Source: Microbacterium sp. Root180
GTDB lineage: Bacteria > Actinomycetota > Actinomycetes > Actinomycetales > Microbacteriaceae
Direction of reading: 5' to 3'
Length of the DNA: 64,000 nucleotides
Assembly: GCF_001428485.1 (NCBI RefSeq)
Contig: NZ_LMHS01000005.1
Coordinates: forward strand, 1-64,000
A program made the translations under genes and the position numbers. The notes under the pieces are model-generated. The model had not been told where the DNA came from and did no database searches. It was given only the letters and a program-made list of their open reading frames with translations. Below are positions 8,358 to 17,560 of the stretch, in pieces. Each line of letters begins with the position of its first letter. The stretch's first letter is position 1.

Positions 8358-9854
8358 ATGGCGCGTACGCCCAAGCAGTCAGCCAGCGAAGCCGATGGCG
8401 TGGTGTACCGCCGTGCCCGGACGTGGGAGATCGCCTTCTCCCAGTTGAACAACGGCTCCGCCATGATCTTCTACGTGCTGGTCGGGCTCATGAGCTACCT
8501 GCAGAACGCCGGATACGGCATCGCGGTGGCCGTCGCGGGCATCATCCTCACCGTCACCCGCGTCTTCGACGGACTGATCGACCCGCTGATCGCAATCGTC
8601 ATCGAGCGCGTGACCTTCCGCTTCGGCAAACTCCGGTTCTTCATGCTCACCGGCTGGGCGATCCGTTCGCTGGCGATCCTGCTCCTGTTCGTCTGGGGCT
8701 CGGACACCGGTCTCGGCCCCGTCTTCTTCATCGCGATGTACCTCGTGTACATCGTCGGCTCGTCCATGAACGACATCGCCGGGCAGATGTCCGGTCCGGT
8801 CCTGACGAACGACCCGCGGCAGCGTCCGACCGTGCAGGTGTGGGCGACCGTCTACGCCTACCTCATCCCCGCCATCTTCACGATCATCTCCACGGTGGTC
8901 TTCCTGCCGCGCCACGGCAACGAGTTCACGGTCGCCATGCTCAGTGAGACGGCGATCATCTACGTCGTCTGCTCGTTCTTCTTCCAGGTGCTCGCCTGCG
9001 TGGGAGTCTCCCGCGTCGACAAGCCCGGGAGCTTCGAGCACCTCTCGATCACCAAAACGGATGCCAAGGTCTCCGCGCGCGACATGTGGAACGTGCTCGC
9101 CCACAACGGGCCGTTCCAGCGCTACCTGATCAGCGGCGCCTCCGACAAGCTCGCTCAGGTCGTCAGGTCGCAGGCGGTGATCGGAACTCTGATGTGGGGG
9201 ATCCTGCTCGGCAACATGCAGCTCGGCACGACCCTCAGCCTGATCGCGATCCTCCCCGGCATCGTGTTCGCGATCTTCGGAGCCCGCTACAACGGCAAGC
9301 ACGGCTCGAAGGCCGCCACGGTCACCTGGACGTGGATCTGCCTCATCCTGGCCGCGGTCCTCGCCGGGTTCTGCGTCGTGATCGACCCCCGCTCCATCCT
9401 CGGCAGCCTCCCGCTCACGATCATCTTCTTCCTCGTCTACCTGCTTCTCAACGGCGCGTCGATGGTCGTCACGGTCGCTTCGGGCGCCATGCGCGCCGAC
9501 ATCATCGACTACGAACTCGACCGCTCCGGCAAGTACCTGCCTGCAACCGTGACCGCGACGTACAACATCGTCGACCAGATCATCTCGTCGCTCGGCTCCA
9601 CGCTCGCCCTGGGAGCCGTCGCGCTGATCGGATTCACCACGGTCATGCCTCAGCCCACGGACAGCCCGAACCAGGCGATCCTCTTGATGACGATGCTCCT
9701 CTTCTTCGGTCTCCCCATCCTCGGCTGGGTCTGCACGCTCTTCGCGATGCACGGCTACAAGCTGGATCGTGTCGAGATGATCGAGGTGCAGAAGCGCGTC
9801 GCGAACCGCAAGGCAGCGCTGGCAGAGGAGCAGCCGGCCGAGTCGCTCGCCTGA
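8358..9854 (+). CDS. GPH-family MFS transporter (glycoside-pentoside-hexuronide:cation symporter)
   Basis: The protein is 498 residues with about twelve membrane segments and a GPH-like N-terminal half (DGLIDPLIAIVIERVTFRFGK region). The ATG at 8358 has AAGGAG ten nt upstream; upstream in-frame starts overlap the predicted promoter. The AraC-type repeat shared with the GH2-uxaC operon makes a glucuronide or hexuronide the likely cargo. It converges with the AraC gene, with only 16 bp between stop codons. Confidence 0.88.
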   Translation: MARTPKQSASEADGVVYRRARTWEIAFSQLNNGSAMIFYVLVGLMSYLQNAGYGIAVAVAGIILTVTRVFDGLIDPLIAIVIERVTFRFGKLRFFMLTGWAIRSLAILLLFVWGSDTGLGPVFFIAMYLVYIVGSSMNDIAGQMSGPVLTNDPRQRPTVQVWATVYAYLIPAIFTIISTVVFLPRHGNEFTVAMLSETAIIYVVCSFFFQVLACVGVSRVDKPGSFEHLSITKTDAKVSARDMWNVLAHNGPFQRYLISGASDKLAQVVRSQAVIGTLMWGILLGNMQLGTTLSLIAILPGIVFAIFGARYNGKHGSKAATVTWTWICLILAAVLAGFCVVIDPRSILGSLPLTIIFFLVYLLLNGASMVVTVASGAMRADIIDYELDRSGKYLPATVTATYNIVDQIISSLGSTLALGAVALIGFTTVMPQPTDSPNQAILLMTMLLFFGLPILGWVCTLFAMHGYKLDRVEMIEVQKRVANRKAALAEEQPAESLA

Positions 9855-9870
9855 CGTTCCGGCTGCCTCG

Positions 9871-11088
9871 TCACCTGGCGTGGAGCTCCCGGTAGGCCGT
9901 CGGAGTCACCCCGTACTCGGCGCGGAAGACCTTGACGAAGTAGTTCGCATCGTCGTAGCCGACGAAGAGCGCGATGTCCCGGACGCTCTGCGAGGTGGTC
10001 GCGAGGAGGCGCGCCGCACGCTCCGCCCGGCGACGGGCGACATAGCCGACCACGGTGGTGCCGGTCGCCTCTTTGAACCGGCGCGCGAGCGTCGACGTCG
10101 AGACCCCGAGCCGTTCGGCCAGCTCCGCGGTCGAGACATGGTGACTCAGGTGCAGATCGATCTCGTCGGTGACGCGGCGGACGAGAGGGGGATAGCTGCG
10201 CTGCCGATGGCGCCGCACGCCCTGACAGAAGTCGGTCACCATCTGCGCCGTGAAGCCGAACGTGCGGCGAGGGTCGGACGTATGGCCGATGCGATGCAGG
10301 CGCTGGGCGTATTCCTGCGAGATCGCGTCGATCGTCACAGCGGGCAGGCCTCCGCGCTGGGCGGCGACGCGCGCCATGATCCGCAGGATCGTCGCTCCGA
10401 GGAAGGGCGTGTTCAGATAGCCGCTGATCCGCGGCATCCCCGACAGCCGTTGCAGCGCGGCCAGAGCCTGCTCGGCCGACCCGTCGGCGACGGCATCCAT
10501 GAACTCCTGCTCGCGCCGATAGCGCTCCTCCACCACCGCGAACGAGGCCGACTGCGGGGCGTCCCCGAGCCCGGGCGAGATCGTCCCCGCTTCCGCCTTG
10601 ATGTGCTGGAGGCTGCCGAGCGAATCCTCGAATCCGGCGGCACGCAGAAGCGCGGCGGCACCGCGGTACACGTACTCCGCGTCCACGATCGGATAGCGGG
10701 TGCGGTACAGCTTGTAGTGCGAGAGGTGGGCGGTGGGAATGGCGAGGCGGCTCATCAGCTCCTCCGCGGTGCCCGGATACATCGGCTCGTGCGTGTAGGG
10801 GCCGATGAGGAGCAGTCGATCGCTCCCGCGTGCGACTGCCAGGGCCATGCCGAGTGGCTCCTCGATCTCGTGGACGACCTGGCCCGGCATCTCGTCGACG
10901 AACGTGCGCAGGGCGGCGGCGGTGAAGGCGGGCTGAAGCTGCGGGTTCAGGCAGTGCTCGTGCTCGAAGGCCGTCAGGGCAGCATCGACGTCTCCGGTGA
11001 GGACCACGGGGCAGCTCAGCACTTCGGCCAGCACCGCCAGGATCGCCTCGAGCGTCGAACCGCGATCGGTCGGTGTCGTCGTCGTCAC
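9871..11088 (-). CDS. AraC-family regulator of the glucuronide module
   Basis: This is 405 residues long, with a large N-terminal sensor region (about 1-300) and a C-terminal double helix-turn-helix of the AraC type (about 305-400, with LAERLGVSTSTLARRFKEATG and the closing DANYFVKVFRAEYGVTP region). The GTG start has AGGAG at 5-nt spacing. The sensor resembles those of YSIRK/AraC regulators of glycoside genes in general shape only. It is divergent from GH2-uxaC-uxuB-manD, and a 20-bp direct repeat lies in the gap and before the GPH transporter, so it probably activates both in response to a uronic acid. Confidence 0.9.
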   Translation of the reverse strand: MTTTTPTDRGSTLEAILAVLAEVLSCPVVLTGDVDAALTAFEHEHCLNPQLQPAFTAAALRTFVDEMPGQVVHEIEEPLGMALAVARGSDRLLLIGPYTHEPMYPGTAEELMSRLAIPTAHLSHYKLYRTRYPIVDAEYVYRGAAALLRAAGFEDSLGSLQHIKAEAGTISPGLGDAPQSASFAVVEERYRREQEFMDAVADGSAEQALAALQRLSGMPRISGYLNTPFLGATILRIMARVAAQRGGLPAVTIDAISQEYAQRLHRIGHTSDPRRTFGFTAQMVTDFCQGVRRHRQRSYPPLVRRVTDEIDLHLSHHVSTAELAERLGVSTSTLARRFKEATGTTVVGYVARRRAERAARLLATTSQSVRDIALFVGYDDANYFVKVFRAEYGVTPTAYRELHAR

Positions 11089-11122
11089 GGATGCTCCTCT
11101 CGCCGGCGGACCCGTGCGGGAT

Positions 11123-11178
11123 CAGTTCTGTTCGTGCGCGAGCAGTTCTATCATCCTCCTCTTCGGCGTTCGTAGGTT
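11123..11178 (+). promoter_or_regulatory. AraC-type direct repeat and promoter of the GH2-uxaC-uxuB-manD operon
   Basis: CAGTTCT occurs at 11123-11129 and again at 11143-11149, spaced 20 bp. TAGGTT at 11173-11178 is a likely -10 box, 30 bp after the start of the second repeat, while the -35 region is poor. This is the classic arrangement for an activator that contacts polymerase from the -35 side. The leader to the ATG at 11225 is about 40 nt. Confidence 0.7.
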
Positions 11179-11224
11179 GGAATGGCCCGGGAATCGCCGG
11201 TGCTGTGCGCCGAAGGAGACCACA

Positions 11225-13465
11225 ATGACGCCGCCTCCCACCACGCCCCCGCGACGGGTGATGCCGATCCTCGACGAGTGGGCGTTCGCCCCCGTCGAGC
11301 TCGCGACGGATTCGAGCTGGGATGCCGTCGTCGCCGCGGGCGAGACGGTCACCGTGCCGCACACCTGGAACGCGGCGGACGGGCAGTCCGGCGGCGGGTA
11401 CCGGCGCGGGCGCTCGACGTACGCGCGGCACATCGCGGCGATGCCCGGCAGTGCAGAGACGTGGGTGGAGTTCGCCGGTGTGAACTCCACCGCCGAGGTG
11501 TACGTCGACGGTCAGGTCCTCGCCCGGCACGACGGCGGATACTCGACCTTCCGCGTGGACCTGACTCGTGTCCTCAAGGATGGCCCCGCGACACTGCTCG
11601 TGATCGTCGACAACGCCGCGAACGACTCGGTCTACCCGCAGCAGGCCGACTTCACGTTCTACGGCGGGATATACCGCGATGTCCGGCTGCTCGGTGTCGG
11701 CTCCTCCCACTTCGCGCTCGACGAGGCCGGTGGTCCCGGCCTGACAGTCACGCCGCGCCTCGACGGCCACCGCGCCGACGTGGAGATGGGCGCCCGCGTC
11801 ACCGGCGTGGGTGAGGCATCCGTGCGCTTCCTCGTCGCCGGCGAGTCGGCGGTCACCGTCCCGGTGTCGGGCGACGAGGTGACCGCGACGATGCCCATCG
11901 AGAGCGTGCGCCGCTGGCACGGGCTGCGCGACCCGCACCTGTACACCGCACGCGCCGAGCTGCTCGTCGCGGGCGTCGTAGTCGACGAGGTCGAGCTGCG
12001 GTTCGGATGCCGCGAATTCGCGGTGGATCCGCAACACGGCTTTCTGCTCAATGGCGAGGAGTACCCGCTCCGCGGTGTCTCGCGCCATCAGGACTTCGAA
12101 GGCGTCGGCAACGCCATCACGGAGGAGATGAAGCAGACCGATCTCGCGTTGATCCGCGAGCTCGGCGCCACGACCGTACGGCTCGCGCACTACCAGCACG
12201 ACCAGCGCTTCTACGACCTGTGCGACCAGGCGGGCATCGTGGTGTGGGCGGAGATCCCGCAGATCACGGTGTTCCTCCCCGGCGCGACCGGCAACGCCCG
12301 CGACCAGCTCACCGAGCTGATCGTCCAGAACCGGCACCACGCGAGCATCGTGTGCTGGGGGTTGTCGAACGAGATCACCCTCGCGGGCGCGGGCGCGGAC
12401 GTCGTCGGTGCCCACCGTGAGCTGAACGACCTCGCGCACCGGCTTGACCCCACGCGGCTCACCGCGATGGCCCATCTCTTCCTGCTCGAGACCGACCACC
12501 CTCTGGTCACCGTGCCCGATGTGATGTCGTACAACCTCTACTTCGGCTGGTACGTCGGTGAGACCCCCGACAACGACGCGTGGCTGGACGACTTCCACGC
12601 CGCGCACCCCGAGGTCGCGATCGGACTCTCGGAGTACGGCGCCGACGCGAACCCGCAGTTCCAGTCCGCCGATCCAGCGAAGGGTGACTACACGGAGGGC
12701 TACCAGGCGCTGTACCACGAGCACCTGGTCGAGATGATCGAGGAGCGGCCCTGGCTCTGGGCGACCCACGTGTGGAACCTCGCCGACTTCGGTTCGGCGG
12801 GTCGTGATGAGGGCGGGGTCGCCGGCCGCAACCAGAAGGGGCTCGTCTCGTTCGACCGCACCCTCAAGAAGGACGCCTTCTACGTCTACAAGGCGGCATG
12901 GTCGGCCGAGCCCTTCGTGCACATCGCGGGCCGGCGGAGGGCGGACCGCGCGGAGGAGGTGACCGAGGTCGTCGTGTACTCCAACCAGCCCTTCGTGACG
13001 CTTCTGGTCGATGGCAGGGAGGTCGAGGCGACCGAGGGGCGTCGAGCGTTCCGATTCCAGGTGCCGATCGCCGGGCAGCACCAGATCACCGCCCGGTCCG
13101 GCGAGGTGTCCGACACCATCCTCCTGCGCAAGGTCGACGAGGTCCCGGCAGCCAGCGTCATGCCCACGACGACGATCGCCAACTGGTTCGACGACGCCGA
13201 ACTGCCCAGCCCTACCGGGTTCTACTCCATCCGCGACACCCTCGCCGACATCAAGCGGTCCGAGGATGGCGCGCGCCTCATCGCGTCGGTGATGGACGCG
13301 ATGGCGACCAGCCGCGGCGAGGTCGGGAAGGGCGTCCAGATCCCGCCGTCGATGCTCAAGATCATCGACCGCATGAGCGTGGAGAAGCTCCTCCGGCAGG
13401 CCGGGGAGGTGCCGATCGAGCAGGTCGCGGCGCTCAACGCTCAGCTCAACCTCATCGCGAAATGA
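11225..13465 (+). CDS. GH2 family glycosidase, probably beta-glucuronidase or beta-galactosidase
   Basis: The 746-residue protein has the GH2 order: jelly-roll (about 1-185), immunoglobulin-like (about 190-275), then TIM barrel. The acid/base is E383 in GLSNEI and the predicted nucleophile is E470 in LSEYGA. The region beyond about residue 600 is an extra C-terminal part. A GAAGGAG ribosome site precedes the ATG. There is no signal peptide. Because it heads an operon with UxaC, UxuB and a mannonate dehydratase (stop overlaps the uxaC start in ATGA), beta-glucuronidase activity is the best guess, though the motifs alone also fit beta-galactosidase. Confidence 0.9.
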   Translation: MTPPPTTPPRRVMPILDEWAFAPVELATDSSWDAVVAAGETVTVPHTWNAADGQSGGGYRRGRSTYARHIAAMPGSAETWVEFAGVNSTAEVYVDGQVLARHDGGYSTFRVDLTRVLKDGPATLLVIVDNAANDSVYPQQADFTFYGGIYRDVRLLGVGSSHFALDEAGGPGLTVTPRLDGHRADVEMGARVTGVGEASVRFLVAGESAVTVPVSGDEVTATMPIESVRRWHGLRDPHLYTARAELLVAGVVVDEVELRFGCREFAVDPQHGFLLNGEEYPLRGVSRHQDFEGVGNAITEEMKQTDLALIRELGATTVRLAHYQHDQRFYDLCDQAGIVVWAEIPQITVFLPGATGNARDQLTELIVQNRHHASIVCWGLSNEITLAGAGADVVGAHRELNDLAHRLDPTRLTAMAHLFLLETDHPLVTVPDVMSYNLYFGWYVGETPDNDAWLDDFHAAHPEVAIGLSEYGADANPQFQSADPAKGDYTEGYQALYHEHLVEMIEERPWLWATHVWNLADFGSAGRDEGGVAGRNQKGLVSFDRTLKKDAFYVYKAAWSAEPFVHIAGRRRADRAEEVTEVVVYSNQPFVTLLVDGREVEATEGRRAFRFQVPIAGQHQITARSGEVSDTILLRKVDEVPAASVMPTTTIANWFDDAELPSPTGFYSIRDTLADIKRSEDGARLIASVMDAMATSRGEVGKGVQIPPSMLKIIDRMSVEKLLRQAGEVPIEQVAALNAQLNLIAK

Positions 13466-14868
13466 GCACCCCGCCGCGCGCGGGCCGTGCGCACCGCCTC
13501 TTCCCTGCCGAACCACGCGTGCGCGAGGTCGCGGCAGACCTGTACGGCGAGGTCGCGGATGCCTCGATCATCTCGCCGCACGGACATGTGGATCCCCGAA
13601 TCCTGGCAGACGACATCCCGTTCGCGGATCCGACAGAGCTCTTCATCACTCACGATCACTACGTCACGCGGCTGCTGCATTCGGCCGGTGTCTCTCTCGA
13701 GGACCTGGGTCTGGACCCCGCGCACACGGTCGATCCGCGCCAGCCGTGGCGCACTCTCGCCGCTCATTGGCACCGTTTCGCCGGAACCGCCAGCGGCTAC
13801 TGGCTCACCGACGAACTCGAGTCGCTCTTCGGAGTGACAGAGGAGCTCTCGCCGGAGAACGCCGACGCCGTCTACGATCGCATCTCGTCGGCGCTGCGCA
13901 CCGACGGGTTCCGCCCTCGCGCGCTCTTCCGGCGGTTCCGCATCGAGGTCCTCGCCACCACGGACGACCCGCTCGATGATCTCTCCGTGCATGCGCGCCT
14001 CGCGGCGGACCCCTCCTTCACAGGCCGGGTGGTGCCGACCTTCCGGCCCGACGCGTACCTCGACCCCGAGGCATCCGGATTCGCCGACCGCATCGAGCGA
14101 CTCCTCGATGCCACCGGCCGCAGCGCGACCTTCGACGGGTACCTCGGTGCGCTCGAAGACCGTCGAGGCTTCTTCGTCGACCATGGCGCGGTGTCGGCCG
14201 ACCACGGCGTGCTCAAGCCGTTCACCGTCGACCTCGACGCCGCGGCCGCAGACAGGCTGTTCGCTGGAGCGCTCGCCGGCGGACTCAGCGACGCAGAAGC
14301 GCGACTCTTCCGCGGCCACATGCTCTTTCAGATGGCGCGCATGAGCACACAGGACGGCCTGGTCATGACGCTCCACCCGGGGGTGCGGCGCAACCACCAC
14401 CGGCCCACCTCGGAGGTCTTCGGGCCCGATACCGGGCACGACATCCCGGTACGGACGGAGTACACCGAGAACCTCCGCCCGCTGCTCGAGGCTTTCGGCG
14501 CTGTCCCGGGGTTCCACCTTGTGCTGTTCACCGTGGATGAGACGGTGTTCTCCCGTGAGATCGCACCGCTGGCCGGGTTCTACCCGAGCGTCTATATCGG
14601 CGCTCCGTGGTGGTTCCTCGACGCGCCGGATGCGATGCGCCGCTGGCGCTCGGCGATCACGGAGACCGCGGGGTTCTACCGGTCGAGCGGATTCATCGAC
14701 GACACCCGGGCATTCCTGTCCATCCCGGCGCGGCACGATGCGTCGCGCCGCGTCGACGCCGGCGTGCTCGCTCGGCTCGTGGAGGAAGGTCGCGTGAGCG
14801 CACCGACGGCGCGCCGGATCATGCGCGATCTCGTCGACGCCATCCCCCGAGAGGTGTTCAAGCTGTGA
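13462..14868 (+). CDS. uxaC: Glucuronate isomerase
   Basis: UxaC converts D-glucuronate to D-fructuronate (or galacturonate to tagaturonate). The 468-residue length is normal for the family. The metal-site motif HGHVDP near residue 40, the HDHYVTR segment near residue 65, and the VLKPFTVDLD and HPGVRRNHH regions identify the amidohydrolase-like UxaC fold. It overlaps GH2 upstream (ATGA) and the UxuB gene downstream (GTGA), giving a tightly coupled operon for using a released uronic acid. Confidence 0.95.
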   Translation: MSTPPRAGRAHRLFPAEPRVREVAADLYGEVADASIISPHGHVDPRILADDIPFADPTELFITHDHYVTRLLHSAGVSLEDLGLDPAHTVDPRQPWRTLAAHWHRFAGTASGYWLTDELESLFGVTEELSPENADAVYDRISSALRTDGFRPRALFRRFRIEVLATTDDPLDDLSVHARLAADPSFTGRVVPTFRPDAYLDPEASGFADRIERLLDATGRSATFDGYLGALEDRRGFFVDHGAVSADHGVLKPFTVDLDAAAADRLFAGALAGGLSDAEARLFRGHMLFQMARMSTQDGLVMTLHPGVRRNHHRPTSEVFGPDTGHDIPVRTEYTENLRPLLEAFGAVPGFHLVLFTVDETVFSREIAPLAGFYPSVYIGAPWWFLDAPDAMRRWRSAITETAGFYRSSGFIDDTRAFLSIPARHDASRRVDAGVLARLVEEGRVSAPTARRIMRDLVDAIPREVFKL

Positions 14869-16325
14869 GTGCGACGACTCCTCGCACCGATGCCGCTCTC
14901 GGCGCCTTCCTCGATCGAGCGAGTGCGGGAGTGCCCAGCCCGCCCGAGCGGATCGTCCACCTCGGCCTGGGCGCCTTTCACCGAGCACACCAGGCGTGGT
15001 ACACCGCGCACGCGTCGAATGCCGGTGCGTGGGGGATCGTCGCGTTCACCGGACGCAGCCGCGACCTCGTGGATCGGATGACTCCGCAGCAGGGCCTGTT
15101 CACGCTGGTCGAGCGCGGCGCCGAGCGCGACAGATATGAGATGGTGCCGAGCATCGTCCGTGTGGAAGCCGGTGACGACGTCGCCCTCTTCGTCCGCGCG
15201 GTGGCGAGTCCTGACGTCGCGATCCTCACACTCACCATCACCGAGGCGGGATATCGCGTCGACGCGAGCGGCAGCCTCGATCAGAGTGATCCCGCGACGA
15301 AGGCGGACATCGGCCTTCTCCGCGCCGCCGTCGCGGGCTCGGTGGAGCTGGCGGAGGCGACGTATCCGCGGACCGCGCTCGGTCGGATCGTACTGGCCCT
15401 GCACGCCCGCCGTCTCGCCCGCGGCGGGCCCATCGCGCTCGTCTCGTGCGACAACCTCCCGGACAACGGCGGGGTCCTGCGCCGCGCCCTGTGCGACCTC
15501 GTCGCCAGAATCTCGCCCGACCTCCTTTCGTGGATCAGTGAATCGGTGTCGTTCGTCTCGACATCCGTCGACCGGATCACGCCGGCCATCGACACGGCGA
15601 CCGAGTCCGCGGCGGTCGCCGAGGCGACTGGATGGCTGGATGCGGCGCCCGTCGTGACCGAGCCGTTCTCGGACTGGGTGCTCAGCGGCGACTTCCCCGC
15701 CGGTCGCCCCGATTGGGAGTCAGCCGGCGCCCGGTTCGCAGAGGACCTCGCCCCGTGGGAGAGCAGGAAGCTCTGGATGCTGAACGGGGCGCACACCGTC
15801 CTCGCCGCACTCGGGCAGGCGCGGGGGCACACGGTGGTGAGCGCCGCAATCGACGACCACGTCTGCCGCCGTGTGGTGCGGGCGCTGTGGGACGACGCGG
15901 CCCGCCAGCTGCCGATGCGGGATCTGTCGGGATACCGCGTCGCGCTCGTCCAGCGGTTCAGGAACCGGCGCATCGAGCATCGGCTCGCCCAGATCGCTCT
16001 CGACTCCACCACCAAGATGCGGCTGCGGGTCGTGCCGGTCGCGCTGGGCGAGTTGGCGGCGGGGAGGTCCGCGGACGGATGCGCGGCCGCGATCGCTGCG
16101 TGGATGGTGGGCGTGGGCGCCGGCACGGTCCCGCACCCCGCTGGCGTCGACGTGCACGGGAGCGGCATCCTCGATCCTCAGACCCTCGCGGATCTGCTCG
16201 ACGCTCTCGATCCGCGGCTGTCGGCCGATGCCGCGTTCGCGGCGCGCGTCGCCGATGCGTTCGGCCGGCTCGCGGCATCCCGAGTGTCCACCTCATCGTC
16301 CACAGAAGGAACAGGAACCCCATGA
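14865..16325 (+). CDS. uxuB: Fructuronate reductase (D-mannonate oxidoreductase), mannitol dehydrogenase family
   Basis: This 486-residue long-chain polyol dehydrogenase family protein opens with [17 protein letters not shown] for NAD binding and carries CDNLPDNG and the catalytic-domain region [13 protein letters not shown]. It starts with GTG, sharing 4 bp with the uxaC stop, and ends in a 4-bp overlap with manD. UxuB reduces fructuronate to mannonate, the step between UxaC and mannonate dehydratase, so context and family agree. Confidence 0.93.
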   Translation: MSATTPRTDAALGAFLDRASAGVPSPPERIVHLGLGAFHRAHQAWYTAHASNAGAWGIVAFTGRSRDLVDRMTPQQGLFTLVERGAERDRYEMVPSIVRVEAGDDVALFVRAVASPDVAILTLTITEAGYRVDASGSLDQSDPATKADIGLLRAAVAGSVELAEATYPRTALGRIVLALHARRLARGGPIALVSCDNLPDNGGVLRRALCDLVARISPDLLSWISESVSFVSTSVDRITPAIDTATESAAVAEATGWLDAAPVVTEPFSDWVLSGDFPAGRPDWESAGARFAEDLAPWESRKLWMLNGAHTVLAALGQARGHTVVSAAIDDHVCRRVVRALWDDAARQLPMRDLSGYRVALVQRFRNRRIEHRLAQIALDSTTKMRLRVVPVALGELAAGRSADGCAAAIAAWMVGVGAGTVPHPAGVDVHGSGILDPQTLADLLDALDPRLSADAAFAARVADAFGRLAASRVSTSSSTEGTGTP

Positions 16326-17560
16326 TCATCGACAAGGCCGAGGTCATCGTCACCAGTCCCGACCGGAACTTCGTGACACTGAAACTCACGACGGACGACG
16401 GACTGACGGGGCTGGGAGACGCGACGCTGAACGGGCGGGAGCTCGCGGTGGTGGCGTACCTGCGCGAGCACGTGGTCCCGCTGCTGATCGGGGCGGACGC
16501 CTCGCGCATCGAGGACACCTGGCAGTTCCTCTACCGTTCGGCGTACTGGCGCCGCGGCCCGGTCACCATGGCGGCGATCGCCGCGGTCGACATGGCGCTG
16601 TGGGACATCAAGGGCAAAGCGGCCGGGATGCCGGTCTACCAGCTGCTCGGTGGTGCGAGTCGCACCGGACTCATGGCGTACGGCCACGCCTCGGGCAAGG
16701 AGCTCCCCGAGCTGTTCGACTCGATCCGCGCGCACCAGGAGCAGGGCTACAAGGCGATTCGCGTGCAGACCGGGGTGCCGACGCTGAAGGCGATCTACGG
16801 TATCGCCGCGCAGGGAGCGGATGTCGGTGACGCGACCGTCCGCTACGACCATGAGCCCGCACGTCGCGGCGCCAAGCCCGTCGAGGAGGACTGGGACACC
16901 CGGGCGTATCTCACTCATCTGCCGGGGGTGTTCGAGGCGGTGCGCAACGAGTTCGGGCCCGACATCCCACTCCTCCACGACGGTCACCACCGGATGACCC
17001 CGATCCAGGCGGCGAGGCTCGGGAAGGATCTCGAGCCGTTCGACCTGTTCTGGCTCGAAGACTGCACACCTGCCGAGAACCAGGAGGCGCTGCGGCTGGT
17101 GCGCCAGCACACCACGACGCCCTTGGCGATCGGCGAGATCTTCAACACGATCTGGGACTTCAAGGACATCATCCGCGACCAGCTCATCGACTACGTTCGC
17201 GGCGCAGTGACGCACATGGGTGGCATCAGCCCGCTCAAGAAGACCCTGGACTATGCGGCGATGTACCAGATCAAGTCGGGCATGCACGGCCCTACCGACA
17301 TCTCACCGGTGGGGATGGCGGCCGCCATGCACCTGGGACTGGCGATCCACAACTTCGGCATCCAGGAGTACATGAAGCACGGGGCGATGACCGATCGGGT
17401 GTTCCAGCAGTCCTTCACCTGGACCGACGGCTACCTGCACCCCGGAGATCAGCCGGGCCTGGGCGTCGAACTCGACGTGGATGAGGCCGGCAAGTACCCG
17501 TATGAGCAGGCTTACCTCCCTTACAACCGACTGCTCGACGGCACCGTCCACGACTGGTGA
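16322..17560 (+). CDS. manD: D-mannonate dehydratase, enolase superfamily (ManD/RspA type)
   Basis: The 412-residue protein is an enolase-superfamily member of the ManD subgroup: R in IRVQTGVP, Y in IYGIAAQG, metal and acid residues in [13 protein letters not shown] and IGEIF, and HGPTD further on. It would dehydrate D-mannonate to 2-keto-3-deoxygluconate in the cytoplasm. It replaces the unrelated UxuA in this operon. The residue after the active-site HG is Pro; variation there has been tied to efficiency differences in the family (from memory), so turnover on mannonate is worth testing. Its last 40 bp overlap the end of the opposite-strand GH78 gene. Confidence 0.92.
   Translation: MIIDKAEVIVTSPDRNFVTLKLTTDDGLTGLGDATLNGRELAVVAYLREHVVPLLIGADASRIEDTWQFLYRSAYWRRGPVTMAAIAAVDMALWDIKGKAAGMPVYQLLGGASRTGLMAYGHASGKELPELFDSIRAHQEQGYKAIRVQTGVPTLKAIYGIAAQGADVGDATVRYDHEPARRGAKPVEEDWDTRAYLTHLPGVFEAVRNEFGPDIPLLHDGHHRMTPIQAARLGKDLEPFDLFWLEDCTPAENQEALRLVRQHTTTPLAIGEIFNTIWDFKDIIRDQLIDYVRGAVTHMGGISPLKKTLDYAAMYQIKSGMHGPTDISPVGMAAAMHLGLAIHNFGIQEYMKHGAMTDRVFQQSFTWTDGYLHPGDQPGLGVELDVDEAGKYPYEQAYLPYNRLLDGTVHDW

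Noticed and set aside
9755..13516. Very long open frame on the minus strand (about 1250 codons) across AraC, GH2 and the GPH end
   Set aside because: It is antisense to GH2 and to the GPH end and contains no recognisable domain outside the AraC gene; such frames arise from GC bias at third positions.
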